Origin: Entamoeba histolytica HM-1:IMSS
Lineage: Eukaryota > Evosea > Mastigamoebida > Endamoebidae
Reading direction: 5' to 3'
Length of the DNA: 14,794 bases
Assembly: GCF_000208925.1 (NCBI RefSeq)
Contig: NW_001915206.1
Location: forward strand, 1 to 14,794
Part shown: piece after piece, positions 1 through 8,504 of the stretch
How the letters are laid out: each line of letters begins with the position of its first letter
How positions within the stretch are numbered: position 1 is the stretch's first letter
Position numbers and translations under genes: made by a program
The notes under the pieces: model-generated
Database searches by the model: none
The model's input: the letters and a program-made list of their open reading frames with translations, nothing else
What the model was told of the DNA's origin: nothing

Positions 1-388
1 AAACAGACATATCAAAATATAATGTAGTATTTAATTCAATTGATATAGATTCAAAAAGAAATTAAATAAATGATGAAATAATACAGAAAAAGAATGAATA
101 AATAAAGAGAACAATAAATATAAATTAATTATTATTTAATTCATATTTAAATAAATTTTAATTGGATAATGAATTAAATTAATTGAATATAGTTTATTTT
201 CTATTTAAATATTATTATTCATTTTATTTATTTTTTATATTATAATTTTATTATTTTTATTATCTTTTTATATTTTTTTTTCTATGGTACAATTTGACAA
301 TAGTGTGATACATCATATTAAGCATTAAGGGTGAATTGTGTGGAATCGTTTTATATAACATTTATTTCATATTTTATTTATAGAATAT
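1..388. repeat. Left terminal inverted repeat of the element
   Basis: These 388 bases are the exact reverse complement of 13091-13478. I compared them block by block and found no mismatch or gap. The repeat is very AT-rich, with one more complex stretch near 285-350 that includes GGGTGAATTGTGTGGAATCG. The match runs to the first base of the window, so the true outer end and any target-site duplication lie outside. The identity stops at 388; beyond it a weaker match (TGTTTTAAATA near 395-405) resumes on both sides after an unequal spacer. Long inverted repeats fit the ends used for protein-primed replication in Polintons. Confidence 0.97.
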
Positions 389-454
389 AATAATGTTTTA
401 AATAACATCTATGATAATAATCGTAATTAGTATATAAAACAATATTCAATTAAA
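389..454. other. Subterminal AT-rich spacer with decayed inverted-repeat similarity
   Basis: No gene fits here. TGTTTTAAATAACAT near 395-409 resembles the reverse complement of sequence near 13050-13065 (TGTTTTAAATATCAT). The terminal inverted repeat therefore seems to continue imperfectly past its perfect portion, with about 25 extra bases on the right side. Confidence 0.45.
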
Positions 455-546
455 TGGCATGTCTATGTCCTGTTGAATGTCCTTTTGGCATGTCTGATGC
501 CCTACCCTAATGGTATTTAAAGATAACCTCTACAGCGGTAGGGCAT
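455..546 (+). promoter_or_regulatory. GC-richer promoter island before the 131-aa gene
   Basis: This stretch is clearly less AT-rich than its surroundings. A 10-base direct repeat TGGCATGTCT lies at 455-464 and 486-495, 31 bases apart (about three DNA turns), and ATGTCC occurs at 465-470 and 477-482. A 10-base inverted repeat follows: ATGCCCTACC at 497-506 and GGTAGGGCAT at 537-546. Between its arms sits GTATTTAAAG at 513-522, a match to the Entamoeba TATA-like consensus, ending 31 bases before the ATG at 554. Direct repeats, a palindrome and a core-promoter box together suggest a regulated promoter with a protein-binding operator. The inverted arms would lie across the likely transcription start. 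Confidence 0.6.
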
Positions 547-553
547 ACAACAA

Positions 554-949
554 ATGCAAGACGGAAATAATTACAGTTTGTTGAGTGATAAATTTAAACT
601 AATTATATTATTATTCCCCGATAGACAACAGCGAGTAGAAATTGACATGTTGATTCAAAATTATTCATCGAATTACAACTTCAAGGAACTGATAAATTTG
701 TATGAATTTTATAACCAAATAACAAGAGGTTATAATATGAGAGATATATATAAATATCAATTGATATTCACATTTGCGATTATTGATAGAATGAAACTTT
801 TTGAAGTTCGTTTTTTGAGTCAAGAGACTATTAATCTCCTATATCCATATATGCGGGATTGGTGGATACGTGATGGCATTGTTGATGCACGGAATGCACT
901 CTTGGAGCTCCAAGAGAGACAAGAAGAGCTTAATCTAGAGAAGTCTTAA
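554..949 (+). CDS. Small helical protein of unknown function, 131 aa
   Basis: I do not recognise this protein. It is rich in leucine, isoleucine and aromatic residues, with a probable helix near residues 64-86, a conserved-looking LYPYMRDWWIRD segment at 96-107, and a charged Gln/Glu-rich helix at the C-terminus (115-131). There is no signal peptide or convincing membrane span. It starts 31 bases after a GTATTTAAAG box, which supports the ATG at 554. Its codons are less AT-rich than those of the core genes, so it may be a later arrival or under different expression. It reads inwards from the left end and mirrors the inward-reading 391-aa gene at the right end. Both have a segment of the form I-x2-L-x3-xP-x4-W, so they could be distant relatives, but that match is weak. 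An early or regulatory role is a guess from position only. Confidence 0.7.
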   Translation: MQDGNNYSLLSDKFKLIILLFPDRQQRVEIDMLIQNYSSNYNFKELINLYEFYNQITRGYNMRDIYKYQLIFTFAIIDRMKLFEVRFLSQETINLLYPYMRDWWIRDGIVDARNALLELQERQEELNLEKS

Positions 950-970
950 TTTAATTTACTTCTTTTTTTT

Positions 971-1080
971 AATTTAATTAATTTTTAACATATTTTAAAG
1001 AATGAAAGACAAATTCAATTTTAACGCTTTTAATAAATATTTAATAATAAAATGAAAGTTTCATATAATCAATTAATTTT
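971..1080. repeat. Left arm of an inner, diverged inverted repeat
   Basis: The reverse complement of this arm aligns in order with 11577-11692 through several exact blocks: 972-988 with 11675-11691 (17 bases), 993-1002 with 11661-11670 (10 bases), 1043-1063 with 11599-11619 (21 bases) and 1066-1080 with 11577-11591 (15 bases). The blocks between differ by substitutions and small indels. It lies just inside the stop codon of the 131-aa gene, and its partner lies just inside the stop codon of the 391-aa gene. It looks like an old inner segment of a formerly longer terminal inverted repeat. Confidence 0.85.
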
Positions 1081-1140
1081 GTTACCTCATAACTATTAAT
1101 CTAAAATCATAATTCGTTTCATCTCTTTTATTTTTTTTTA
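1081..1140 (+). promoter_or_regulatory. Leader region before the polymerase gene
   Basis: This short spacer ends in a pyrimidine-rich tract (CTCTTTTATTTTTTTTTA) running straight into the ATG at 1141. I see no GTATTTAAAG-type box here, unlike in front of the 131-aa and 109-aa genes, so this promoter is probably of a different class. The exact start site cannot be given. Confidence 0.3.
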
Positions 1141-4100
1141 ATGAAAGATTATTTAAACTTTTCACATTTTAAACTTATATATCAAATGAGTTATAGAAAA
1201 CCAAATAACTTAAAGAAAACATTACAAGAAGAATTAAATTTATTGAGAAATAATCGTCGAAATACAAGACAAAAAGAAAGAAGAATACAACAAATAGAAG
1301 AAGAAATAAGAGAAATAGAAGAAAAGAAAGAAGAAAATATCTTTCATGAACATACATCAGAAGTTGAAAGAGAAAGAAACAAGAGAGAAGAAAGAGCAGA
1401 GAGAAGAAGAGCAGAAAGAAAAGAAGAAAGAAAAGAAAGAAATAAACAAGAAGAAGAAAATGAAAATATTAAAGAAAAAACAGCACTAATAACAATTAAT
1501 GATAGAATTAACAATATTAATAAAAGAAATCTATTTCATGAAAATTCCAGTGATGAAGAATATCAAAGATCTAAAAGAGAAGAAAGAGCAAGAGAAAGAA
1601 AAGAAAAAAGAGAAAAATTATTAAATAGAAACCGACATATTGAAGAAGAACAAGAAGAAGTTAATCAGAATGAACAAGAAATTAATCAAAATGGAAATTC
1701 TAATGATACATCAAATGATGAATTTCCAGAAATAATTCAAAATGAAGATATTGAAAATATTCCAACACCACAAGAACAAGAAATACTTCAAACGATCGAA
1801 AGAAATCCAAAAAGGTCTTATGAATTTTATAAATCAAAATTATTACAAAGCAATGAATATTATGAAAAAAATGAATGGGAAAATATCGTTAAAGAAACAA
1901 AAAGAGCAGTAAAAATATTAGAGGAAAATAAACAACCATCACAAGTTATAATACATTTTGGAAATGGACGTGTTATAATTAAACGACCATTTATGATAAA
2001 TATGGAAAATGTTAATATTGAAGAATTTATAGGAAAGTTAATTAATTATGATGAAGATATTAGTGAATTTTGGAAACGATATGATGATGAGGACAATCCA
2101 CCAATCCCACCAGGATTACTTGTAAGACAAATTATTGTAAAAAAGTTAGGAGAAGTAGAAAGAAAAAGAATTGAAGGAGGATTTTTTGGATATTATTTAA
2201 AAGAAGAGTGGGAATGTATAGCATCAATATTTGAAAAATACCAAATTTATACAAAAAATACTATTCGTCTTAGCGAAAATTGTTTTGTTAATTGTTTAAA
2301 AGAATCAGGAGTAATTGATGATATAAGTCTTGAAACAATTAGAAGTATGATAAAAGGACAAACAATTAGCAAAAAGAACATTAAAAAGATATGTGAAAAG
2401 TATGGATTTAGAGTTGAATTAAAATATTATAGAGATAAAGAAGAAAAAGTTATTAAAAAAGAAATAATTGGAACAGAAGGAAATATAATTCGTATGTTTT
2501 TATTTAGATGGAAGAATGGACAACATTATATTAATAATGAGAAAATACCATTAACAACATTTTTCATTAAAAATTTTAAAGAAATAAAGAAATATTGTGA
2601 AGAAAATAATAAAAACATTAACAAATATTATTTGACATATAGAAAAAGAAATGGATGTTACGAAACATTATTACAAAGACAACTAAAAGCATTTAGAGCA
2701 ATACAAATATTAAAAGAAGAAGGAGCATTTGAAGAAATTAGTAAAGAAGATATTATAACACAACACCTTTATGATGCTGATAAACTTCAAGTTAAACTTA
2801 CAGAAATTACACCATATGAATACAAAATATGTGAAAGTAAAGAAATAAGAGAAATGGAATATGAGAATGTATTTTATGCAGATTTTGAATGTATGGTAAA
2901 AGGAGAACATCATATTCCATTTTGTGTTGTTGTAATTGATAAGAAAGGAGTATGGAATACATTTTATGGACTAAATTGTGGAAAAGAATTTATAGAATAT
3001 TTATCTAATTTTAAAAATCCAATATGTTATTTTCATAATCTCGGATATGATGGGAGATTCTTGGCACAATATGGAATAATTGGGATTACTAGAAAAGGGT
3101 CTAATATTTATAATATGGTTATAAAAACACATAAAGGAAAGAAAATAATATTCAAAGATACATTAGGACTTATTCCAACTTCAATATCAAATTTTAAAAG
3201 ATTCTTTAATTTAGAAGGAGAATATGAAAAAGAAATATTTCCATATAATTATTATGATTATAATACATTAGAAGTAGGAACAATAGAAGGATGCTGGAAT
3301 AATGAAACACCAAAATGGGAAGAAAGTAAAATAAAAGAATTTAAAGAGAAGATAAATAAAACAGGATGTTTATTAGATAATGGGAAATTTAATACAAGAA
3401 AATATTGTGAATATTATTGTAAAAGAGATGTTGAGGTATTAAGAAAGGGATTTATGAAATTTAAAGAAATGACTAAGAAGAATTTGGAATTAGAATGTGA
3501 AGCATTTTCTACAATTAGTGCATTATCATATTATTATTTCAAAACAAAATGTTTTAATGATGGAAGGATTTTTGAATATAGTGGATGTTTAAGAGATTTT
3601 ATAAGACAAGCAATTATAGGAGGAAGAAATATGACAAATCAAAATCTTAAATGGAAAGTTAAAGAAGACATAGTAGATTTTGATGCATGTTCACTATATC
3701 CATCAGCAATGAAAAGATTATTAATTCCTACTGGTTATCCTAAAATGATTACACAATCCATTCAATTCATATTTGAACATTTAATGGATGAACAACAAAT
3801 GATACCAACCAATGATAAATTCATATCATATTTTGTAGTTCGTATAAAGATTAATAAAGTAGGAAAAATAAGAAAGATGCCTATAATAGTTAAAAAAGTA
3901 AAAGGAATTAATGAATATGTAAATGAATGTCTGGAAATGGTAGTTGATTCTATTTATTTAGAAGATTTAATAAAATATCAAGAAATAGAATATGAAGTAA
4001 AAGAAGGAATATATTGGGAAGGAGAGAAAACCGATTTATTAAGTAAAGAAATCGAAAATATATACAATATAAGAGCTAATATGAAGAAAGAAAAGGATCC

Positions 4101-4836
4101 AAATGAAATTATATATAAATTAGTAATGAATAGTTCATATGGTAAAACTATTCAAAAACCAATATTAAAAGAAACAAAATTCTTTAGATCACAGAAGAAA
4201 TTTGAAACATATTGGGTTAGAAATTATACTGATGTTCTTTATGGAGAACCATTATTTGGTTCAGAAATATGGATTATGGAAATTAAAAAACAAATAGATG
4301 ATTTCTATGTTCCTGACATTATAGGAGCACTCATTCTATCAATGTCTAAAAGAATTATGAATGAATTAATCTATTTATGTGAAGATAATAACATATTAGT
4401 GTATTATCAAGACACTGATTCTATTCATATTAGGAAAAGAGAATTAAAATTATTAGAAGAAATTTATTATAATAAATATCATAGAATATTAGTAGGTACT
4501 CAAATGGGACAATTTCATTCTGACTTTCCTAAAGTAAAAGGAAAAGATAGTTGGGCTAAAGAATCAATCTTCTTAGGAAAGAAAGCATATTTAGATATTC
4601 TTACGAATGAAGATGGAGTTGAAGAATATTTAATAAGAATGAAAGGAATACCAGCAAGTGTTATACGAGGAGAGGCTAAAGAAAAATTTGAAGGAGATGT
4701 TAAAGCACTTTATGAATATTTATATGAAGGAGGAGCACTTAGTTGTGATCTTTCAAAATATGGACCTCATTTTATCATTGAAAGAGATTTTAAAGTCTCT
4801 ACAAATGAAAACTTTAAAAGAACAATTAAATTTTAA
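1141..4836 (+). CDS. polB: Protein-primed family B DNA polymerase, 1231 aa, with charged and OTU-like N-terminal regions
   Basis: This polymerase replicates the linear element, probably starting from a protein bound at each end. All hallmark motifs are present. Exonuclease: D581/E583 (YADFE), N633/D637 (HNLGYD) and Y759/D763 (YCKRD). Polymerase: motif A D848 in DACSLYPS, motif B KLVMNSSYG at 993-1001, motif C D1091/D1093 in YQDTDS, and KKAY at 1147-1150. Residues 25-175 are highly charged and probably coiled coil, with an internal duplication (FHE at 68-70 and 132-134, each followed by a KREERA-type run). Residues 375-470 carry ENCFVNCL (C381) and GQHYIN (H462), resembling the Cys and His motifs of OTU proteases. 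The N-terminal part would be where a terminal-protein or protease role sits. A second in-frame ATG lies at residue 16. The gene ends 12 bases from the convergent minus-strand gene. Confidence 0.97.
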   Translation: MKDYLNFSHFKLIYQMSYRKPNNLKKTLQEELNLLRNNRRNTRQKERRIQQIEEEIREIEEKKEENIFHEHTSEVERERNKREERAERRRAERKEERKERNKQEEENENIKEKTALITINDRINNINKRNLFHENSSDEEYQRSKREERARERKEKREKLLNRNRHIEEEQEEVNQNEQEINQNGNSNDTSNDEFPEIIQNEDIENIPTPQEQEILQTIERNPKRSYEFYKSKLLQSNEYYEKNEWENIVKETKRAVKILEENKQPSQVIIHFGNGRVIIKRPFMINMENVNIEEFIGKLINYDEDISEFWKRYDDEDNPPIPPGLLVRQIIVKKLGEVERKRIEGGFFGYYLKEEWECIASIFEKYQIYTKNTIRLSENCFVNCLKESGVIDDISLETIRSMIKGQTISKKNIKKICEKYGFRVELKYYRDKEEKVIKKEIIGTEGNIIRMFLFRWKNGQHYINNEKIPLTTFFIKNFKEIKKYCEENNKNINKYYLTYRKRNGCYETLLQRQLKAFRAIQILKEEGAFEEISKEDIITQHLYDADKLQVKLTEITPYEYKICESKEIREMEYENVFYADFECMVKGEHHIPFCVVVIDKKGVWNTFYGLNCGKEFIEYLSNFKNPICYFHNLGYDGRFLAQYGIIGITRKGSNIYNMVIKTHKGKKIIFKDTLGLIPTSISNFKRFFNLEGEYEKEIFPYNYYDYNTLEVGTIEGCWNNETPKWEESKIKEFKEKINKTGCLLDNGKFNTRKYCEYYCKRDVEVLRKGFMKFKEMTKKNLELECEAFSTISALSYYYFKTKCFNDGRIFEYSGCLRDFIRQAIIGGRNMTNQNLKWKVKEDIVDFDACSLYPSAMKRLLIPTGYPKMITQSIQFIFEHLMDEQQMIPTNDKFISYFVVRIKINKVGKIRKMPIIVKKVKGINEYVNECLEMVVDSIYLEDLIKYQEIEYEVKEGIYWEGEKTDLLSKEIENIYNIRANMKKEKDPNEIIYKLVMNSSYGKTIQKPILKETKFFRSQKKFETYWVRNYTDVLYGEPLFGSEIWIMEIKKQIDDFYVPDIIGALILSMSKRIMNELIYLCEDNNILVYYQDTDSIHIRKRELKLLEEIYYNKYHRILVGTQMGQFHSDFPKVKGKDSWAKESIFLGKKAYLDILTNEDGVEEYLIRMKGIPASVIRGEAKEKFEGDVKALYEYLYEGGALSCDLSKYGPHFIIERDFKVSTNENFKRTIKF

Positions 4837-4848
4837 ATGAAATTTGAA

Positions 4849-5292
4849 TCAATTAATTTCTTGTTCATAAGGTGATAAAGATGATAAATTTCTTTTATAA
4901 TATTCTTTTGTTACTCCATTTTCCATTTCTTTCACTTTATTTATTCTTGATTCATTATAATTATTATTTGTTTGTTTTATTTCTTTTTCTTTATTTAAAA
5001 TAACATCATTATAAAGTGTTTTTCCATAATCTTTAATAATATCTTTTATTTTCTTTCCTTCACTAATTTCTGTGAGTGCTTTTCCATTTGTTTCATACCA
5101 TTTTGGTATTCTTTCTAATAATTTTCCTATTGTTTCACCACCTGGAAGAAATGATGCTATTCCTTTTGAAATAGGAATTAATTTAGTTGTTATATTACCT
5201 GTTGTTTTATATAACTTCCCTCCTATTCCTGTTATTTTCTTTCCTGCTGTCTTAATTATATTCTTTAACTTTTTGATAAATCCAAATTTCAT
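4849..5292 (-). CDS. Basic MKFG-family protein A, 147 aa, candidate minor virion protein
   Basis: No known family is recognised with certainty. The protein starts MKFGFIKKLK, is strongly basic and glycine-rich over residues 1-50, and has a hydrophobic stretch leading into FLPGGE at 48-53, followed by a helical segment to about 100 and a polar, Asn/Lys-rich tail. The same plan (MKFG start, basic amphipathic N-terminus, F-[LI]-PGGE-x-I-x-K) recurs in the next gene at 5324-5791, so the two are tandem paralogs. Short, basic, amphipathic proteins beside the capsid gene in adenovirus-like elements are often core or membrane-active minor capsid proteins; that role is inferred from context. The gene is convergent with the polymerase gene (12-base gap) and 31 bases downstream of its paralog. 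Confidence 0.8.
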   Translation of the reverse strand: MKFGFIKKLKNIIKTAGKKITGIGGKLYKTTGNITTKLIPISKGIASFLPGGETIGKLLERIPKWYETNGKALTEISEGKKIKDIIKDYGKTLYNDVILNKEKEIKQTNNNYNESRINKVKEMENGVTKEYYKRNLSSLSPYEQEIN

Positions 5293-5323
5293 AACAATTA
5301 ATTAAGAATAAAGAGTTAATTAT

Positions 5324-5791
5324 TTATAGATAATCTTCAATATCATAATCTTCATAATCTTCTTCATTATTCATTTCACTTTCATTACCATTGAGTCTTT
5401 TAGCAAATAAAGCAGATTTAGGTGATACTCCTGTTCTTCCTTTAGGTTTTAATGAAATATGATCAGGTAATTGATTAATAATTTTACTTGCTGTTTTAGT
5501 AATATCATTTGGTATTTCATTTTTAACTTGATTTAAATATCTTTTAGTTGCACCAACAACATTTTCACCTGATGCTATTCTATTTAATACTTCACTTGTA
5601 GGTTCTGCTATTTTACTAATTACTTCTGTACCTTTTTTAATTATTTCACCACCTGGAATAAAATCTGATGCTATAGAAATAAGTGGTTTTGCTTTTTCAA
5701 TTACATTCCCACCAAATTTCGCACCAGAAGCTAATAGTGCTGCAACTTTCTTTAATCCTTCTTTAAATCTCTTCCAATTACCGAACTTCAT
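5324..5791 (-). CDS. Basic MKFG-family protein B, 155 aa, candidate minor virion protein
   Basis: This is a paralog of the protein at 4849-5292. It opens MKFGNWKRFK, continues through an alanine/glycine-rich amphipathic region (15-45), then FIPGGE at 44-49 and a helical stretch to about 105. Unlike its neighbour it has a basic Pro/Gly/Ser segment (KPKGRTGVSPK, 115-125) and ends in a strongly acidic Glu/Asp/Tyr tail (138-155). The tail could bind a basic partner such as its paralog; this is inference. The start lies 42 bases from the divergent start of the capsid gene, so the two probably share a late promoter region. An alternative reading, a DNA-packaging core protein, is equally possible from sequence alone. 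Confidence 0.8.
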   Translation of the reverse strand: MKFGNWKRFKEGLKKVAALLASGAKFGGNVIEKAKPLISIASDFIPGGEIIKKGTEVISKIAEPTSEVLNRIASGENVVGATKRYLNQVKNEIPNDITKTASKIINQLPDHISLKPKGRTGVSPKSALFAKRLNGNESEMNNEEDYEDYDIEDYL

Positions 5792-5833
5792 GAATGAAAT
5801 AAAAGATTGAACTAAGAAATCAAAATAAACAAG
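5792..5833. promoter_or_regulatory. 42-base divergent promoter between MKFG protein B and the capsid gene
   Basis: The two start codons face away from each other across only 42 bases, so both transcripts must start in or very near this AT-rich stretch. It contains TTGAACTAAG, which includes the GAAC core known from Entamoeba promoters, but one short match in AT-rich DNA proves little. No clear TATA-type box is seen on either strand. Confidence 0.4.
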
Positions 5834-7594
5834 ATGAATTATAATGTTATTAAAGCATTAGATCAAGAAGAAACAGGTGATCTTATCAAATACTTCAATT
5901 ATACAGATGGAATACTTGAAGCTAATTCAGGTGTTCATGATAATAAATGTTTATCAATAGATTCATCTGATCCACCATGTCCTGTACAAAAAGGAATGTA
6001 TACTAAAGTAAAATTGACAGATGAATCAATTCAAATTACAAATATAGATAAATCATCTATTACTGCATTAGTTAGAATTCAAATTAAACCAACTGAACAA
6101 TTTTGGACACAAATAGAAGATAGTCAAGAAGGAGATATTTCAGGATTTCAAACAGGAAGATTAACAGCAATAGAATATTTTGTAGGATTAAAATCATCAA
6201 CACATTTATTTGATGCATATCGTGTATATTCAAGAAATAAGAAAACAGCATGTGAACAAACAGAAGCATTATATGAGAATGCAGCTATTAGAATGTTAAA
6301 AGCACAAGAAGAATTAGATTATAAACCAGGAATTTATACACAATGGGAAGCAGCATATAAACATGAAGATAATGTATGTGGATGTTATTTTAATCTTCAA
6401 GAAATTATTAAAGCACCAAATAATACTATTGAAAAAGAATTTGAAGTAATTATTCCATTAGATGATTTATTACCATTTGCTGCTATGAAAATGTTTCCTA
6501 ATGGAATTTTTGGAAATTTAACACTTGAAGTTAAAATGGCAATTCAACAGAATTTTGTTATTTGTCAATGTAATCAAAATACTATTATAAATAAAATTAG
6601 TAAACAAATCAATTCCCCAGTTAAAGGAAATTCATTAGTACTTAGTATTGGAATTGATCAAATGAAAGAAAGAGATTATTATGGAGTATTAAATAGTAAA
6701 CATGAGAATTGTTCATTTACACAAATTGGAGATACATTTATTACATCAATGATGTCATTACAAAAAGATAGTAATCATGAATTAGGTGTTCTCACTCCAA
6801 AAAATATTAAAAGTTGTTTTACTATTACAGATGGAAGTTTAAGATATTGTAGAACAAATATTAATGGATTTAATATTAAAGATAGTGTAATGAATGAATT
6901 AATAGAAAAATATCAAACAAAAGAATTAATTATTCCATCACAATATGTTGATTATCAAGCATTTTCACAAAAACCATTAAGTAATGGTTTAAAATGTAAT
7001 ACTACTTATGCTATGACTAATGTAAGTTCTTTAATGTTTTTATTCCCTAGAACTTCAAATGAAGTAACATGTAGTAGAAATCCTTTATTTGCTTCTTTAC
7101 AAATGCAAATTGATAATAAACCTTATCCTGATAAACCTTTCTCTACTGTTGAAAAATCTCATACTATTTATAATATTACTAATGCTGGTTTAGATAATTT
7201 ATTCTCCCCTTCAAAAGAATTTGCTTATTCATTAGAATGTAATGAACTTGATCCTTCATTTGTTAATAATTATAATCCTGAAATTCAATATGCACTTCCA
7301 CTTAAAGATAATACTTCATATTGTTTCTTATGTAGTACAGAAAGATTAAGTGGATATGGAACATTTTGTGATGGAATTACTAAGGATAATGCACATGTAA
7401 CACTTACTGCTACTTTATTACCATTTAAACAACTTCATCCCTATTTGAAAAATCCATGGACAGAAGATATAAATGATAGATGTCCAATTATGCTTGTATG
7501 TCAAGATTGTTTCTGGAGATGTACTGTTCAAGGAGGATGTGAATATATTTGTAATAACAAATATTTTGTTAAAGAAAAAACAGGAACAGATTAA
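5834..7594 (+). CDS. Major capsid protein, probable double jelly-roll (hexon-like), 586 aa
   Basis: This probably forms the main shell of the particle as a trimer of double jelly-roll subunits. Support: length within the usual range for Polinton capsid proteins, beta-rich composition throughout, and a segment near residues 399-437 with FLFPR, NPLFASLQMQID and YPDKPFST, resembling the conserved C-terminal barrel motif (LQ-x-ID-x3-YP) of these capsids. It lies between candidate minor virion genes on both sides. It is unusually rich in cysteine (about 22), with six packed at the C-terminus: C550, C556, C559, C563, C569 and C573, suggesting metal binding or disulphide bonding. There is no signal peptide or membrane span. 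The fold call rests on motif memory and context; a structure prediction would settle it. The stop is 34 bases from the convergent fibre-like gene. Confidence 0.83.
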   Translation: MNYNVIKALDQEETGDLIKYFNYTDGILEANSGVHDNKCLSIDSSDPPCPVQKGMYTKVKLTDESIQITNIDKSSITALVRIQIKPTEQFWTQIEDSQEGDISGFQTGRLTAIEYFVGLKSSTHLFDAYRVYSRNKKTACEQTEALYENAAIRMLKAQEELDYKPGIYTQWEAAYKHEDNVCGCYFNLQEIIKAPNNTIEKEFEVIIPLDDLLPFAAMKMFPNGIFGNLTLEVKMAIQQNFVICQCNQNTIINKISKQINSPVKGNSLVLSIGIDQMKERDYYGVLNSKHENCSFTQIGDTFITSMMSLQKDSNHELGVLTPKNIKSCFTITDGSLRYCRTNINGFNIKDSVMNELIEKYQTKELIIPSQYVDYQAFSQKPLSNGLKCNTTYAMTNVSSLMFLFPRTSNEVTCSRNPLFASLQMQIDNKPYPDKPFSTVEKSHTIYNITNAGLDNLFSPSKEFAYSLECNELDPSFVNNYNPEIQYALPLKDNTSYCFLCSTERLSGYGTFCDGITKDNAHVTLTATLLPFKQLHPYLKNPWTEDINDRCPIMLVCQDCFWRCTVQGGCEYICNNKYFVKEKTGTD

Positions 7595-7628
7595 AATTAA
7601 AAATTAATTCATTTCTTTCTTAAATTGT

Positions 7629-8504
7629 TCATCTCTTTATTTCTTCATCATTCCAAATATCAAATGGTGTTTTCGAATCAATAAAATAACAAAAACTTTG
7701 ATTTGGTGATGATTGAACTATATCTACTGCATTTTTATATGTAAGTGTTCCATCAATATAATTTAATATATACACTCCAACAGTACTAACATATTCTTTA
7801 GTCGTGAATATCATATATCCATTACTATAATATTTACCATAATCTTCTAATTTATTAATAGTAGATGAATTTCCTGAATCAATTCTATTTGAATTAAAGT
7901 AAATTTTTGTTTTCTTTGGCATATCGGCATCATTATTTATCATAAACATAAATTGAAAGATATACATTTTATGATCCGTACTTGTGTTTTTAAAAGTTTT
8001 TGATGAATCGGTTCCCCATGACATTAATGTTGATAAAGGAAATGTGTATGTAATATTCTTCAAATCTTTAATTCCAATTGTGTTAATTATATCTGCTTGT
8101 TTAATTGTTGTATTTCTTGATATTTCTGTGTTAATATAAGATGTTAAAGATGTCATTTGTAATAATGCTTCTTCATTAGAATAAAATGGTGAGTATAATG
8201 AAGTATTAACAAGAGATGATAAAGATATTAATTGACTTGTTAAATTATTAATTTCATTCATATTTGTTGTATTTAATGTTGATAATTGCGATACATCATC
8301 TCGAATATCATTAATATATGTATTTGTTTCTTTCATTTTCTCTTTCATTTCATCTATTTCTTCATTTGTTGTTATATTCTTAACATTAATTGTTGTTATT
8401 CCATCTGTTGTTTTAATTGTATCAAGATAAAATGTGTTGTTGTTGAAATAACGTGTTGTTAAAATATTATTTTTATTTAAATATTTTGAACCAATTGCTT
8501 CCAT
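7629..8504 (-). CDS. Fibre/spike-like protein, 291 aa, with central coiled coil
   Basis: I recognise no named family. The first 45 residues are polar and beta-prone. Residues about 47-105 show hydrophobic residues at heptad-like spacing (I50, M53, M57, I64, I67, V71, L74) within Asn/Thr/Ser/Glu-rich sequence, as expected for a parallel coiled-coil stalk. A second helical stretch spans about 112-145. The remainder (150-291) is beta-rich, with alternating aromatic and polar residues and few charges, fitting a globular head. Stalk plus beta head next to the capsid gene suggests a trimeric fibre or receptor-binding spike, by inference. Its ATG directly follows the stop codon of the 128-aa gene with no base between, so the two are probably made from one transcript. 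Confidence 0.75.
   Translation of the reverse strand: MEAIGSKYLNKNNILTTRYFNNNTFYLDTIKTTDGITTINVKNITTNEEIDEMKEKMKETNTYINDIRDDVSQLSTLNTTNMNEINNLTSQLISLSSLVNTSLYSPFYSNEEALLQMTSLTSYINTEISRNTTIKQADIINTIGIKDLKNITYTFPLSTLMSWGTDSSKTFKNTSTDHKMYIFQFMFMINNDADMPKKTKIYFNSNRIDSGNSSTINKLEDYGKYYSNGYMIFTTKEYVSTVGVYILNYIDGTLTYKNAVDIVQSSPNQSFCYFIDSKTPFDIWNDEEIKR

Noticed and set aside
1175..1357. Minus-strand hydrophobic frame inside the polymerase gene
   Set aside because: It is antisense to the Lys/Glu-rich N-terminus, whose codons give Phe/Leu runs on the other strand.
5072..5305. Plus-strand frame opposite MKFG protein A
   Set aside because: It is a shadow of the minus-strand gene, which is supported by its paralog next door.
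6084..6269. Minus-strand frame inside the capsid gene
   Set aside because: It is low-complexity antisense sequence within a long, well-supported gene.
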